A DNA stretch of 64,000 nucleotides. It comes from a bacterium (lineage in GTDB: Bacteria; Planctomycetota; UBA1135; UBA2386). The stretch spans positions 620,001-684,000 of the forward strand of contig JAUILN010000004.1 in NCBI GenBank assembly GCA_030432695.1, read 5' to 3'. This document shows positions 36,591 through 45,700 of the stretch, in pieces (positions within the stretch are counted from its first letter, which is position 1; every line of letters starts with the position of its first letter). The notes beneath the pieces are model-generated. The model was not told where the DNA came from, did no database searches, and worked only from the letters and a program-made list of their open reading frames with translations. The position numbers were made by a program, and so were the translations under genes.

Positions 36591-37150
36591 TCGCCCAATC
36601 CGGTTCCGCTGCACGGACTGCATGTGAAGGGTTGCAGGAGCCTCACGAGAATGTCTCCGCCTTGTGAGTTTCCCGCTATGACAATGCTCGCCTGGCCGGT
36701 CGTCGGTGCAGCGCCCGGTTTGCAGAGGGCTTCGCCCCAGATGTCGTAGGATGTGCCGCTCTTGAAGACCGGGTTGCCTTCGTTGACGGAGGGCGACACG
36801 GTCCATGCGCCACTCTTGCAGTTGAAGAATTCGACGGTGACGGTGATGTCGAGTCTACATACGCTCCCTGTCGCCTCGCACTGGGCGCTGCACTCCCCAG
36901 CCGTCAGGTTGCCGGATGTGATCGAGTCGAAACTCAGGCTGGCGCCAGGGAGTCCGTCGGGACACAAATAGGTTGACTCGAGTACTTGGGTGCCGAGCTC
37001 GGGCGCGCAAGGGCACGCGGGCTGTGGATCCTGTAGTCGAACGACGAATGGGGCCGTGCCGCGAGTCTCGACTTCACTGGTCGCGCTGGGCGTGAGTGGA
37101 GAAAACAGGATTAGCGGTAGACTCGCAGCGAGCAGCTTGTGTGAAGCCAT
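36587..37150 (-). CDS. Cargo A: secreted Cys-rich protein
   Basis: 187-residue protein with a signal peptide (LLAASLPLILFSPLTPSATS). At least ten cysteines are spread over the mature part (ACPCAPE, YLCPDG, GECSAQC, GSVCRLD, FFNCKSG, ALCKPG, FTCSPCSG), predicting a disulfide-stabilised exported domain. It shares its Cys pattern and C-terminal C..C pair with the protein at 39736-40305, but the rest is strongly diverged. A good Shine-Dalgarno (GAGGTG, 6 nt before ATG 37150) supports the start. It is coupled to the membrane protein downstream by ATGA and lies downstream of a sigma-like gene and a poly-C run (in its sense). No named family is recognised. Confidence 0.75.
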   Translation of the reverse strand: MASHKLLAASLPLILFSPLTPSATSEVETRGTAPFVVRLQDPQPACPCAPELGTQVLESTYLCPDGLPGASLSFDSITSGNLTAGECSAQCEATGSVCRLDITVTVEFFNCKSGAWTVSPSVNEGNPVFKSGTSYDIWGEALCKPGAAPTTGQASIVIAGNSQGGDILVRLLQPFTCSPCSGTGLGE

Positions 37151-37211
37151 GATAGGCACCTCGTTGGGATGGTGGGCGTGCGTGTGGAGCAAGCAGCTGC
37201 CATCCTTCTCC

Positions 37212-37237
37212 TTCCGACATTGGTGACTGAGTCGGAA
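37212..37237. promoter_or_regulatory. Hairpin upstream of cargo A
   Basis: Perfect 7-bp inverted repeat TTCCGAC/GTCGGAA with a 12-nt loop, between the poly-G tract and the Cys-rich gene. It may be a weak attenuator or an operator. No U-tract follows on the minus strand. Confidence 0.35.
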
Positions 37238-37260
37238 TCGGGCAGTGCTCGACGGGCAAA

Positions 37261-37273
37261 GGGGGGGGGGGGG
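37261..37273. repeat. Poly-G tract (13 G) at the edge of duplicated block A
   Basis: A 13-base G run (C run in the coding sense of the minus-strand operon) lies between a sigma-like gene and cargo A. Homology with the second copy (40610-40624) begins exactly here. The length differs between the copies (13 against 15), as expected of slippage-prone tracts. It could affect spacing in a promoter or leader; sequencing error in the length cannot be excluded. Confidence 0.7.
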
Positions 37274-37342
37274 ACCAACTGCTCGAGAATTCCGGCCGGG
37301 GTCCAGCTCCGGAACGGCTCCAGATCGGAGAACCACATTGCT

Positions 37343-37864
37343 TTATCGCGATTGCTCGCCGGACAGCCCTCGCGCCTTCTGCGCGATCCGCCGAAGTCTG
37401 ATTCTCAAGTCGCGCCTGGTCATGTCGGCGCGTCTCGCCGCCTCCACCATGCTCGCGGACGAGCCCAGGGCGTCCAGCGCACGGAGTTCGGCGGCGGTCA
37501 AGCGGGGGCGGAGGAGTGCTTCGATCGAGTCGAGGGCCTCGGTCGGCTGGGGCTGGCGACCTGGAAGCCGTTCTCGGGTCGTCGGCGTCGGGACGCTCGC
37601 GAGTGCGTGGACGCGCCGGCGGCAGAGTCCTTGGTGAGAGGGGTCTGACCGCGCCAGGTTGAGGCAGATGCGGTCGGCCCAGGCTGTCAGGCGTGGTCCC
37701 TCAGGCGGCGCATTGCCGCGGAGCACGCGGTCGATGATCAGGTCCCACGCGCGGTCCAGCAGGTCGTCCGGGCATCGCCATGCGCCATGGCCGTGCCTGC
37801 GGACGATGCGGCGGAGAGTGGCCCGCAGCTCCCTCGGTTCCCATGGCAAGGGCAGGTTCTCCAT
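37343..37864 (-). CDS. Short sigma-70-like regulator, copy A
   Basis: 173-residue protein resembling a degenerate ECF sigma factor. It has a region-2-like helix pair (WRCPDDLLDRAWDLIIDRVL, then LTAWADRICLNLAR) and a region-4-like helix-turn-helix (LTAAELRALDAL, then MVEAARRADMTRRDLRIRL). It is nearly identical to the protein at 40695-41216 apart from a patch in the recognition-helix region (DALGSSASMVEAARR against AAVRAAPSMAEAAGR). The two copies may thus read different promoters. The gene points toward cargo A, 190 bp downstream across the poly-G tract. No anti-sigma gene is visible unless the membrane-anchored cargo protein plays that role. Confidence 0.7.
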   Translation of the reverse strand: MENLPLPWEPRELRATLRRIVRRHGHGAWRCPDDLLDRAWDLIIDRVLRGNAPPEGPRLTAWADRICLNLARSDPSHQGLCRRRVHALASVPTPTTRERLPGRQPQPTEALDSIEALLRPRLTAAELRALDALGSSASMVEAARRADMTRRDLRIRLRRIAQKARGLSGEQSR

Positions 37865-37947
37865 GGGCCGACGATAGTCGAGAGCTGGCCGAGGTCAACC
37901 GGCCCCGGTGTGACGGGCCGGCTTCGCGCGTTCGGCAGCGAGGCGGC

Positions 37948-38700
37948 TCACTCGGCGCCGAGCGAGGTGCTCGGGGCCTCCGCCTCGAACCCACCCCCCA
38001 ACGCCTTGAACAGCGCAATGAGGTTCGTCGCCACCGTCGCGTCGCTCCGCGCGAGGTCGTCTTCGATCGTCGCCACGATGCGCTGCGAGTCGAGGACGGT
38101 CTGGAAGTCGGTCAGGCCCTCGCGGTACTGCGTCTCCGCCAGCGTCACCGCGCGGCGCGCCTCCTCGGCGGCCCGGCCCAGCGACGCGCGCCGCGTCTGC
38201 TCGCGGACGAAGCCGGTCATCGCGTTCTCGGTCTCCTCGATAGCGAGCAGGATCGACTGCTCGTAAGCGACCGCGGCGGCCTCGGCTTGGGCCTCGAACG
38301 AGCGTACGCGGTTCTTCAGACGACCGCCGTCGAACAGGATCCAGCGGATCGAGGGGCCGATGTTGAAGAACAGGCTGTTGCCGTCCGGGAGGTCGGTGGC
38401 GCCGTCGGACTGCAAGTCGATCTGGCCCGAGATCAGCAGCCGCGGGTAGCGGTCGGCTTCGGCTATGCCCACGCGCGCGACCTCGCCGGGGAGGCCCGGG
38501 AGCACGCCGCTGCGCACGGTGTCGAGGTCGAGTTTGCCGGGGGCCTCGCCGAGCAGGACCGCGAGCCGGTTCCTGGCCACGGTGGTCTCGGCCTCGAGCT
38601 GCGGCAGGCGGCTGCGGGTCTGCTCGAAGTTGGTGCGGGCCTGCGCGACATCGCGCTCGCCCACCAGGTCCGCCTCGCTGTGCGTCAGCACCAGCTCGAG
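37948..38700 (-). pseudogene. Truncated oprM-like outer-membrane efflux gene, copy A
   Basis: This is the C-terminal half of a TolC/OprM-type channel gene, almost identical to the 3' half of 41300-42742. The signal peptide and the first half are missing. An in-frame deletion of 26 codons (between GLPGEVA and RVGIAEADRYPR) removes a segment present in the full copy. The remaining open frame (from 38691) stays open, so decay is recent or selection persists. Without a signal and the first beta/alpha repeat it cannot make a channel. It ends where the cargo B region begins. Confidence 0.85.
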
Positions 38701-38716
38701 GTGATCCTCTCTAGGG

Positions 38717-39559
38717 CTAGCGGCGAGGGGCTACGGACAGCGTATAGTTGGAGCTGTCTAGGCGAGTGCGAGCCTTGAGGAAGTTCCGAAGGATGGATTC
38801 CCTCGTTCGATCGCTCTGAAGCTTCTCGAACGCGTCCTTGCGGGTGCCGTAAGGAAGGGCGTTGAATTCTTCGGCGAGAGAATTCCAATAGAAGTCCTGC
38901 ATATCGGCCTTGTACTCTCTGGCCGCGGCAATTTCCGGGTAATCATCGTACGGAAGGGCTACGGTGACATCCAGAGTCGTGTCGCCTCGCTTTATAGATG
39001 TTGTCGCAAAGAACACCCTCTCGGATACCGGTAATGTGGAATGCCTGCTATCCTGGACAAAGTACAGATCTCGGTCCAGCGCGTTGTTGATGTGACTGAA
39101 TGCCTCCGATTGCCACATCGCATCACCAAGGTTGGCGAGTGATTCTGGGTTGCTATTGGAGGATAGTCTGTTGAGAGACTCTACGCGATCTGCCCACATA
39201 TCGCGATTCGAATTGTGTAGCTGTCTTATGCGTTCCATCTCGTCATCGGTCAGTGGTCCAAGGCTCTCGATTGTTCCTATTATCGATGATATGATATTTC
39301 CGTCGTCGTCCCGTGCAATCGAATCGCCATCCGCAGCCGGTCGCTCGAGTCGCACCCGCGAACCTGCTTCGGCTTGTAGGTAGCTGATCCACTGAGAATC
39401 GCTCTCTGCAATGGCCTCCTCCTCATTGGCGCGGCTCTGCGCTGACGCGGCTGGGGCTTCCGGGTCGCCCACCATGCGATACGGCGACCACCCGAGAATG
39501 GCTACGAGGATCATCACGGAGAGCGCGAGGGCGGCGCATATGGGGATTGATGCTTTCAT
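38717..39559 (-). CDS. Cargo B: single-span membrane-anchored protein, paralogue of cargo A protein
   Basis: 280-residue protein with an N-terminal signal-anchor (ICAALALSVMILVAILGW) and a soluble exported domain rich in Asp, Ser and Asn, with no known catalytic motif. The PEIAAAREYKADMQDFYW...LAEEFNALPYGTRKD segment aligns with the cargo A protein. Base composition is visibly more AT-rich than the neighbours (for example near 39200-39310), a sign of different origin. It lies between the truncated oprM copy and the Cys-rich B gene, separated from the latter by 176 bp, unlike the overlapping arrangement in unit A. Function unknown. Confidence 0.72.
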   Translation of the reverse strand: MKASIPICAALALSVMILVAILGWSPYRMVGDPEAPAASAQSRANEEEAIAESDSQWISYLQAEAGSRVRLERPAADGDSIARDDDGNIISSIIGTIESLGPLTDDEMERIRQLHNSNRDMWADRVESLNRLSSNSNPESLANLGDAMWQSEAFSHINNALDRDLYFVQDSRHSTLPVSERVFFATTSIKRGDTTLDVTVALPYDDYPEIAAAREYKADMQDFYWNSLAEEFNALPYGTRKDAFEKLQSDRTRESILRNFLKARTRLDSSNYTLSVAPRR

Positions 39560-39735
39560 GAGGGAAGCCGACTTACATGATTGGGGTTTTCTTGTGATTC
39601 CGCGAATAGACAGGCATCGAGTGTAGCTCCGGTGCCTGGGGTGATCTGGTGGGTTGTCTACTCATTGTCCAGATATGGGCACTGCTGCTTCCTGGATGTT
39701 GGTGGGGTTCATTATGGTGCTGGCGATGTGGCGCA

Positions 39736-40305
39736 CTACAATGCCTCGCAGCAAGCGCAGCCTAGCTGGATCTGGAGTTCGCCGATCAGCTTTCCGGCGG
39801 GGCAGTCTTTGGCGCTGTAGACCTTGATGTGGTGCGAAGCGGCCACGTCGGCGGCGCACAAGCCCGTCCCTCCACCAGCGTCTTTCTTGCACAGTGCGAC
39901 GAGGCTGACTGAGAAGGGGGTTGCGGCGGTCTTGCGTTCGCAGTTGCTTGACTGGCCGTTCCCATCGACCCACAGCTCGGTCTGGCAGGCGAGATTGATC
40001 GTGATCGTTCCTTCTACGCTGCAGTGTGAAGAAACTGAGCAGCCATTGTTCGGGTTGCACTCGCCCGCTCCGGGTTCGAAGCCCGATGTCGTGATGGAGC
40101 CGGCAGTCCCGCCCCCCTCGCATTCCAAGTCCTTGTCGGAGTGGATCTCGGATATCTGCGGATCGCAGTTCGAGCATCCGATCGCCGCTGCGACGTAGAC
40201 TATTAAGCAGCGGGGCCGATTGCTGATGCTCAGACGCTTGTGAGGAGTGGCGGATGCGGAGCAAATTGCGGTCAGGCAGAGGACCATGAGCGCGCGGAAG
40301 AACAT
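39736..40305 (-). CDS. Cargo B: secreted Cys-rich protein
   Basis: 189-residue exported protein with a signal peptide (ALMVLCLTAICSASA). It has about 16 cysteines in the mature part (IGCSNCDP, LECEGG, GECNPNNGCSVSSHC, LACQTE, SNCERK, ALCKKD, GLCAAD, DCPAGK, LGCACCEAL), predicting heavy disulfide bonding or metal binding. Its Cys spacing resembles the cargo A protein. ATG 40305 is supported by a strong Shine-Dalgarno (AGGAG, 7 nt spacing), which itself overlaps the base of the 168-bp foldback sequence upstream. No named family is recognised. Confidence 0.75.
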   Translation of the reverse strand: MFFRALMVLCLTAICSASATPHKRLSISNRPRCLIVYVAAAIGCSNCDPQISEIHSDKDLECEGGGTAGSITTSGFEPGAGECNPNNGCSVSSHCSVEGTITINLACQTELWVDGNGQSSNCERKTAATPFSVSLVALCKKDAGGGTGLCAADVAASHHIKVYSAKDCPAGKLIGELQIQLGCACCEAL

Positions 40306-40315
40306 GCTTTTTCTC

Positions 40316-40483
40316 CTAGGAGGCAGGGTCACGGGAGACCATTCCGCCCAGCACGCGCCCTCGCGCCCAGGATCTCGCCGCGAAGCCTCGCCGAATCCAC
40401 CGATTCGGCTGCGTTTCGCGGCTTCGACCTGAGCACGAGGTCACGCACTGGATCGGAACGTGTCCCGTGACCCGGCCTCCTAG
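40316..40483. repeat. 168-bp imperfect foldback element upstream of cargo B
   Basis: Two arms of about 82 nt pair along almost their whole length around a 4-nt loop (CACC near 40397). The ends are CTAGGAGGC/GCCTCCTAG, followed by GGGTCACGGG/CCCGTGACCC; the core is GCCGAATC/GATTCGGC. Many mismatches are C-to-T or A-to-G between arms. These become G-U pairs in a minus-strand transcript, the sense of the cargo genes, hinting at a structured RNA. It is alternatively a MITE-like relic with CTAG ends. The terminal CTAG abuts the Shine-Dalgarno of cargo B. Confidence 0.75.
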
Positions 40484-40609
40484 TCTTGTATTGGTGGTGT
40501 GCGGGGCTCGAGTGGCTGGGTTCGAAACCGTGCGGGCTTTGGTCCCGAGAGATCGGGATGGTTACCCCCATCTTGCTAGTGCCGAACTATCTCAACGGGC
40601 AGGCAGAGA

Positions 40610-40624
40610 GGGGGGGGGGGGGGG
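40610..40624. repeat. Poly-G tract (15 G) at the edge of duplicated block B
   Basis: A 15-base G run at the exact left border of the second duplicated block, followed in both copies by ACCAACTGCTCGAGAATTCC. Located between a sigma-like gene and cargo B. Confidence 0.7.
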
Positions 40625-40694
40625 ACCAACTGCTCGAGAATTCCTGCCGGGGGTCCAGCTCCGGAGCGGCTCCAGATCGGAGGGCCAGGTCGCT

Positions 40695-41216
40695 TTATCG
40701 CGATGGCTCGCCCAGCAGTCCGCGGGCCTTCTGCGCGATCCGCCGAAGTCGGTTTCTCAGGTCGCGCCTGGTCATGTCGGCGCGTCCCGCCGCTTCCGCC
40801 ATGCTTGGAGCCGCGCGCACTGCGGCGAGGCCGCGGAGTTCGGCGGTGGTCAAGCGGGGGCGGAGGAGTGCTTCGATCGAGTCGAGGGCCTCGGTCGGCT
40901 CGGGTTGGCGACCTGGAAGCCGTTCTCGGGTCGTCGGCGTCGAGACGCTCGCGAGTGCGTGGACGCGCCGGCGGCAGAGTCCTTGGTGAGAGGGGCCTGA
41001 CCGCGCCAGGTTGAGGCAGATGCGGTCGGCCCAGGCGGTCAGGCGTGGTCCCTCGGGCGGTGCATCGCCGCGCAGCACGCGGTCGATGATCAGGTCCCAC
41101 GCGCGGTCCAGCAGGTCGTCCGGGCACCGCCATGCGCCGTGGCCGTGCCGGCGGACGATGCGGCGGAGAGTCGCCCGCAGTTCCCTCGGTTCCCATGGCA
41201 AGGGCAGGTTCGCCAT
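40695..41216 (-). CDS. Short sigma-70-like regulator, copy B
   Basis: 173-residue near-twin of the protein at 37343-37864, with the same region-2-like and region-4-like segments. Differences cluster in the putative DNA-recognition part (LRGLAAVRAAPSMAEAAGRADM) and otherwise are scattered single substitutions. The start is ATG 41216 (MANLPLPWEP). It lies downstream of a full-length oprM gene (83-bp gap) and upstream of the poly-G tract, foldback element and cargo B on the same strand. Family assignment rests on helix pattern and is moderate. Confidence 0.7.
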   Translation of the reverse strand: MANLPLPWEPRELRATLRRIVRRHGHGAWRCPDDLLDRAWDLIIDRVLRGDAPPEGPRLTAWADRICLNLARSGPSHQGLCRRRVHALASVSTPTTRERLPGRQPEPTEALDSIEALLRPRLTTAELRGLAAVRAAPSMAEAAGRADMTRRDLRNRLRRIAQKARGLLGEPSR

Positions 41217-41299
41217 GGCTCGACGATAGTCGAGAGCTTGCGGAGGTCAACCGGCCCCGGTGAACCGGGCCGGCTTCGCGTGTGCGGCAGCTCGGCTGC

Positions 41300-42742
41300 T
41301 CACTCCGCTTCGAGCGAGGTGCTCGGGGCCTCCGCCTGGAACCCACCCCCCAACGCCTTGAATAGCGCAATGAGGTTCGTCGCCACCGTCGCATCGCTCC
41401 GCGCCAGGTCGTCTTCAATGGTCGCCACGATGCGCTGCGAGTCGAGGACGGTCTGGAAGTCGGTCAGGCCCTCGCGGTACTGCGTCTCCGCCAGCGTCAC
41501 CGCGCGGCGCGCCTCCTCGGCGGCGCGCACCAGCGACGCGCGCCGCGTCTGCTCGCGGACGAAGCCGGTCATCGCGTTCTCGGTCTCCTCGATCGCCAGC
41601 AGGATCGACTGCTCGTAGGCGACCGCGGCAGCTTCGGCCTGGGCCTCGAACGAGCGGACCCGGTTCTTCAGGCGGCCGCCGTCGAACAGCGTCCAGCGGA
41701 TCGAGGGGCCGATGTTGAAGAACACGCTGTCGCCGTCGGTGAGGTTGGCGGCGCCGTCGGACTGCATGCCGAGCTGGCCGGAGATCAACAGCCGCGGATA
41801 GCGGTCGGCTTCGGCCACGCCGACGCGGGCCACCTCGGCGGCGAACTGGCGTTCGGCGCGGCGGACGTCGGGGCGACGCAGCAGCAGGTCGACCGGTGCG
41901 CCGACCGCGACCTCGCCGGGGAGCCCCGGCAGCACGCCGCTGCGCTCCCCGTCGAGTGCGAGCTTGCCGGGGGCCTCGCCGAGCAGGACCGCGAGACGGT
42001 TCCGGGCCACGGTGGTCTCGGCCTCGAGCTGCGGCAGGCGCGCGCGGGTCTGCTCGACGTTGGTGCGCGCTTGCGCGACGTCGCGCTCGACCACCAGGCC
42101 GGCCTCGCTGCGCGCCAGCACCAGCTCGAGCGTGCGCTGCTGCAGCTCGAGGTTCTCTACCGCGATCGCCAGCCGGCGCTCGGCGGCGCGCATCTCCACG
42201 TAGGTCCGGGCCACCTCGGCGGCGACGGTCAACGCCGCGGCCTGCAGGTCGGCGGCGCTGGCCTGCAGGTCGCGGTCGGCGGCTTCGACGCTGCGGCGCA
42301 CCCGACCCCAGAGGTCGGCTTCCCAGGCGGCGTCGAAGTTGACCGTGTGGATGTCGGTGGCCGGGATGAAGGCGCCGAACGGCGTGTTGGTGCTCGCCTC
42401 GGAGTGCTGATAGTCGGCGTTGGCCTCGACGGTCGGGAACCAGCCCGCCGCCGCGACCCCGCGCAGAGCGCGCGCGCTCTGCAGGCGCGCGAACGCGGCC
42501 CGCAGGTCGAGGTTGGAGGTCAGCGCCCGCTCGACGAGCTGGCCGATCTGCGGGTCGTCGAAGCGGCGCCACCACGCGTCGGTGGTGACGTCGCCCTCGG
42601 TGAGGCCGCCGGCGCGCGGTTCCGACCAGGCGTCGGGGACGTCGATCTCGCGCGGCCGGTAGTCGGGGCCGACCGAGGCGCAGCCGCCGGCGACCAGTGC
42701 TGCGGTCCAGGTGAGGGCGCTACGGAGTGGGGGGGCAATCAT
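41300..42742 (-). CDS. Outer-membrane efflux channel lipoprotein, OprM/NodT family
   Basis: 480-residue TolC-like channel component of a tripartite efflux pump. The leader ends in a lipobox (AALVAGGC, Cys about 21) and is followed by the family hallmarks VGPDYRP, WWRRFDDPQI, LDLRAAFARLQSARA and DLWGRVRRSVEAA. The second half has LLLRRPDVRRAERQFAAE and VFFNIGPSIRWTLFDGGRL. The length is normal for the family. Its ATG (42742) overlaps the RND stop by one base (TGATG), so it is the distal gene of the adaptor-RND-channel operon. A 3' copy of this gene has been duplicated at 37948-38700. Confidence 0.92.
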   Translation of the reverse strand: MIAPPLRSALTWTAALVAGGCASVGPDYRPREIDVPDAWSEPRAGGLTEGDVTTDAWWRRFDDPQIGQLVERALTSNLDLRAAFARLQSARALRGVAAAGWFPTVEANADYQHSEASTNTPFGAFIPATDIHTVNFDAAWEADLWGRVRRSVEAADRDLQASAADLQAAALTVAAEVARTYVEMRAAERRLAIAVENLELQQRTLELVLARSEAGLVVERDVAQARTNVEQTRARLPQLEAETTVARNRLAVLLGEAPGKLALDGERSGVLPGLPGEVAVGAPVDLLLRRPDVRRAERQFAAEVARVGVAEADRYPRLLISGQLGMQSDGAANLTDGDSVFFNIGPSIRWTLFDGGRLKNRVRSFEAQAEAAAVAYEQSILLAIEETENAMTGFVREQTRRASLVRAAEEARRAVTLAETQYREGLTDFQTVLDSQRIVATIEDDLARSDATVATNLIALFKALGGGFQAEAPSTSLEAE

Positions 42743-45700
42743 CAGGCGAACTCCAGATGCGCGGTCTCGTGCGGCAGGTCGCCCGTGGCGCGCTCGAACT
42801 CGGCGTCGCGCTCGACCTCCTTCTGGTGGTCGGCGGCGAGCAACAGGTAGAACACCGGCACCACGAACAGCGTGAACAGCGTGCCGAGCAGCATGCCGGC
42901 GACCAGCACGATGCCGATGCTGTTGCGCGCCGCAGCGCCCGGGCCGGTGACCAGCACCAGCGGGAAGTGGCCGAAGATCGTCGCCGCGGTGGTCATCAGC
43001 ACCGGCCGCAGTCGCGTCGCTGCGGCTTCGCGCAGCGCGTTGAACTTGTCCTTGCCGCGACGCTGCAGCGTGTTGGCGAACTCCACGATCAGGATGCCGT
43101 TCTTGGCGATCAGGCCGACCAGGGTGATCAGGCCCACCTGCGAGTAGACGTTGATCGTGGTGAGGTCGACGAACGCGAAGATCAACGCGCCACTGATCGC
43201 CAGCGGCACCGAGCCGAGCAGCACGATCAGCGGATCGCGGAAGCTGCGGAACTGCGCGGCGAGCACCAGGTACACCAGCAGGATCGCGAAGCCGAGCGTG
43301 GTGACCAGGGTCGAGCCCTCGTTGCGGATCTGCCGCGATTCGCCGCCATAGTCGATCGACACGCGGTTGCTGCCGATCTCGCGGGCGGCGTCCTCGAGGA
43401 TCCGCAGGCCTTCCTCCTTGGTCACCCCCGGCGCGACGCCGGCGAAGACCTTCACCGAGTTGCGCTGCTGGAAGCGGTTGAGGGTTCGTGGGGCGGCCGA
43501 CGACTCGATGTCGACGAACGACCGCACCGGCACCATGTCGCCCGCGGGCGTCTTGATCTTCAGGTCGAGCAGCGGGCCGACGGTGGCGCGCTCCTCACGA
43601 CTGATCTGCGGGATGACCTTGTAGCTGCGGTCGTACCAATTGAACCGGTTGACGTAGCCGCCACCGAGCAAGGCGCCGAGTTCGCGGCCGACGCTCGCCA
43701 GGTCCATGCCGAGGTCGGCGACCCGCTCGCGGTCGACCTGCACCCGGGCCTCGGGCTTGTCGATCTTCAGGTCGGTGTCGACGTAGAGGAACTTGCCGGA
43801 CATCCAGCCGGCGCCGACCACTGCCTGCGCGGTCTGCAGCATCTCCTCCAGCGGCTGCGAGCTCTGCAGGACCAGCTCGACGTCGTACTGGCCGGAGGTC
43901 GGCAGCGGCGGGTCGAGGCGCGGGAACACCCGGACACCGGGCACCTGCGAGACCATGCCGTAGAGCTGGCCGAACAGCTCCTGGGTGGAGCGCTTCCGCT
44001 CGGTCCAGTCCTTGTTGACCATGCCGCCGAAGCCGCCCCAGTCGGCGACCAAGGACCACATGAACTTGGTCTCGGGGAGTTGGTGGATGATGTGGACGAC
44101 CTCGCGCGAGGCCCGGTCGACCGCCTCGATCGTGGCGTCGGGTGCCGGCTCGAAGAACAGGCTCACGTGGCTCTGGTCCTCGATCGGTGCCAGCTCCTTC
44201 TGCGACATCGTGTAGAGCGGATAGGCGGCGAGCGTCACCAGTAGCGCTGCGCCGACCACCGCCCAGCGGATCGCCAGGGCGCCGTCGAGCGACCAGCGAT
44301 ACAGGTTGCGGACCTTGTCGAAGCCCGCGTCGATCCAGCGCGTCAGCCGCGGCTGCTTGCCGTGCGGGCTGACGAAGTAGGCGCTCATCACCGGCGAGAG
44401 CGTGATCGCGACGAATCCCGAAACCAGCACCGCGGCGGCGAGCGTGATCGCGAACTCCAGGAACAGCGCTCCGGTGAGGCCGCCCTGGAAGCCGATCGGC
44501 GTGTACACCGCCGCCAGGGTGATCGTCATCGCGATGATCGGACCGACCAGCTCGCGCGCCGCCTCGGCGGCGGCGGCCATCCGGCTCTTGCCCATCCGCA
44601 CGTGGCGCTCGACGTTCTCGACCACCACGATCGCGTCGTCGACCACCAGGCCGACCGACAGCACGATCGCCAGGATCGTCAGCAGGTTCAGCGAGAAGCC
44701 GAGCGCCGACATCACGATCGCCGCGCCGATCAGCGACACCGGCATCGCCACCAGTGGCACCAGCGCGGTGCGGATCGAGCCGAGGAACAGGAACACCACC
44801 AGGCCGACGATCAGGATCGTCTCGATCAGCGTCGCGGTGATCTCCTCCAGCGCGTCGCGCATGAACTTGGTGCCGTCGTAGGCCATGTGCATGGCCATGT
44901 CGGCCGGCAGCGTCGGCCGGATCTGGTCCATCTTGGCCTGCAGCGCGTTCGAGACCTCGATCTCGTTGGCGCCGACCAGCGGCCAGACCCCCAGGTACAC
45001 GCTCGGCTTGTCGTCGTACTTGGCGATGAAGTCGGCCTCCTCGGCACCGAGCTCGACGCGGGCCACGTCGCGCATCCGCACGATCGCGCCATTGCGCTCG
45101 ATGACGATCAGGTCCTCGAACTCTTCGATGGTGCGCAGGTCGGTGTTGGCCAGCAGGCTGACCTTGACGTCCTCGCCCTTGGTCTCGCCGACCGCGGCGA
45201 GGTAGTTGTTGCGCTGGATCGCCGCGAAGACGTCGCCCGGCGACAGGTTGTGGGCCGCGAGCTTGTCGGGGTCGATCCAGACCCGCATCGCGAACGGCTG
45301 GCCACCCTCGTTGTTGGTGACCCGCTGCACGCCGGGCGTGGTCGCGAGCTCGGGCTGGATGTTGCGCGTGAGGTAGTCGGTGAGCTCGGCGAGCGAGCGC
45401 TCCGGAGAGGTGAAGCTCAGGTAGAACGACGCGTACGGCCGGTCGGCTCGCTGCACCTCGACGGTCGGCGGCTCGGCCTCGGCGGGCAGGTCGCTGCGGA
45501 TCTGCTGGAGCTGCGCGGTCACCTCCGCGAGCGCGCGGGTGGTGTCGTAGCCGAGCTCCAGACGGATCGTCACCTGGCTGAGGCTGGCGCGGCTCTGCGA
45601 CTCGATGTGGTCGATGCCGCCGATCGACGACACGGCCCGTTCGATCGGCGTGGTGAGGAAGCCGCGGACGGTCTCGGCGCTGGCGCCGACGTAGACCGTG

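Larger units (their letters stand above)
37261..38700. repeat. Duplicated block, copy A (poly-G, sigma-like gene, oprM 3' half)
   Basis: About 1.44 kb that is highly similar to 40610-42130. Left of the poly-G run the two loci are unrelated at the nucleotide level. On the right, homology stops at the shared CACCAGCTCGAG (38689-38700, 42119-42130). Copy A has lost about 78 bp inside oprM relative to copy B, apparently between two CxACCTCG sequences. Confidence 0.85.
40610..42130. repeat. Duplicated block, copy B (poly-G, sigma-like gene, oprM 3' part)
   Basis: The partner of 37261-38700. Here the oprM gene is complete and continues to the RND operon, so this is likely the source copy. The cargo B segment (38717-40609) lies between the two blocks. 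Confidence 0.85.

Noticed and set aside
37261..37273. Poly-G tract as part of a coding frame
   Set aside because: The frames crossing it are proline-rich shadows without homology, and the tract is intergenic in both copies.
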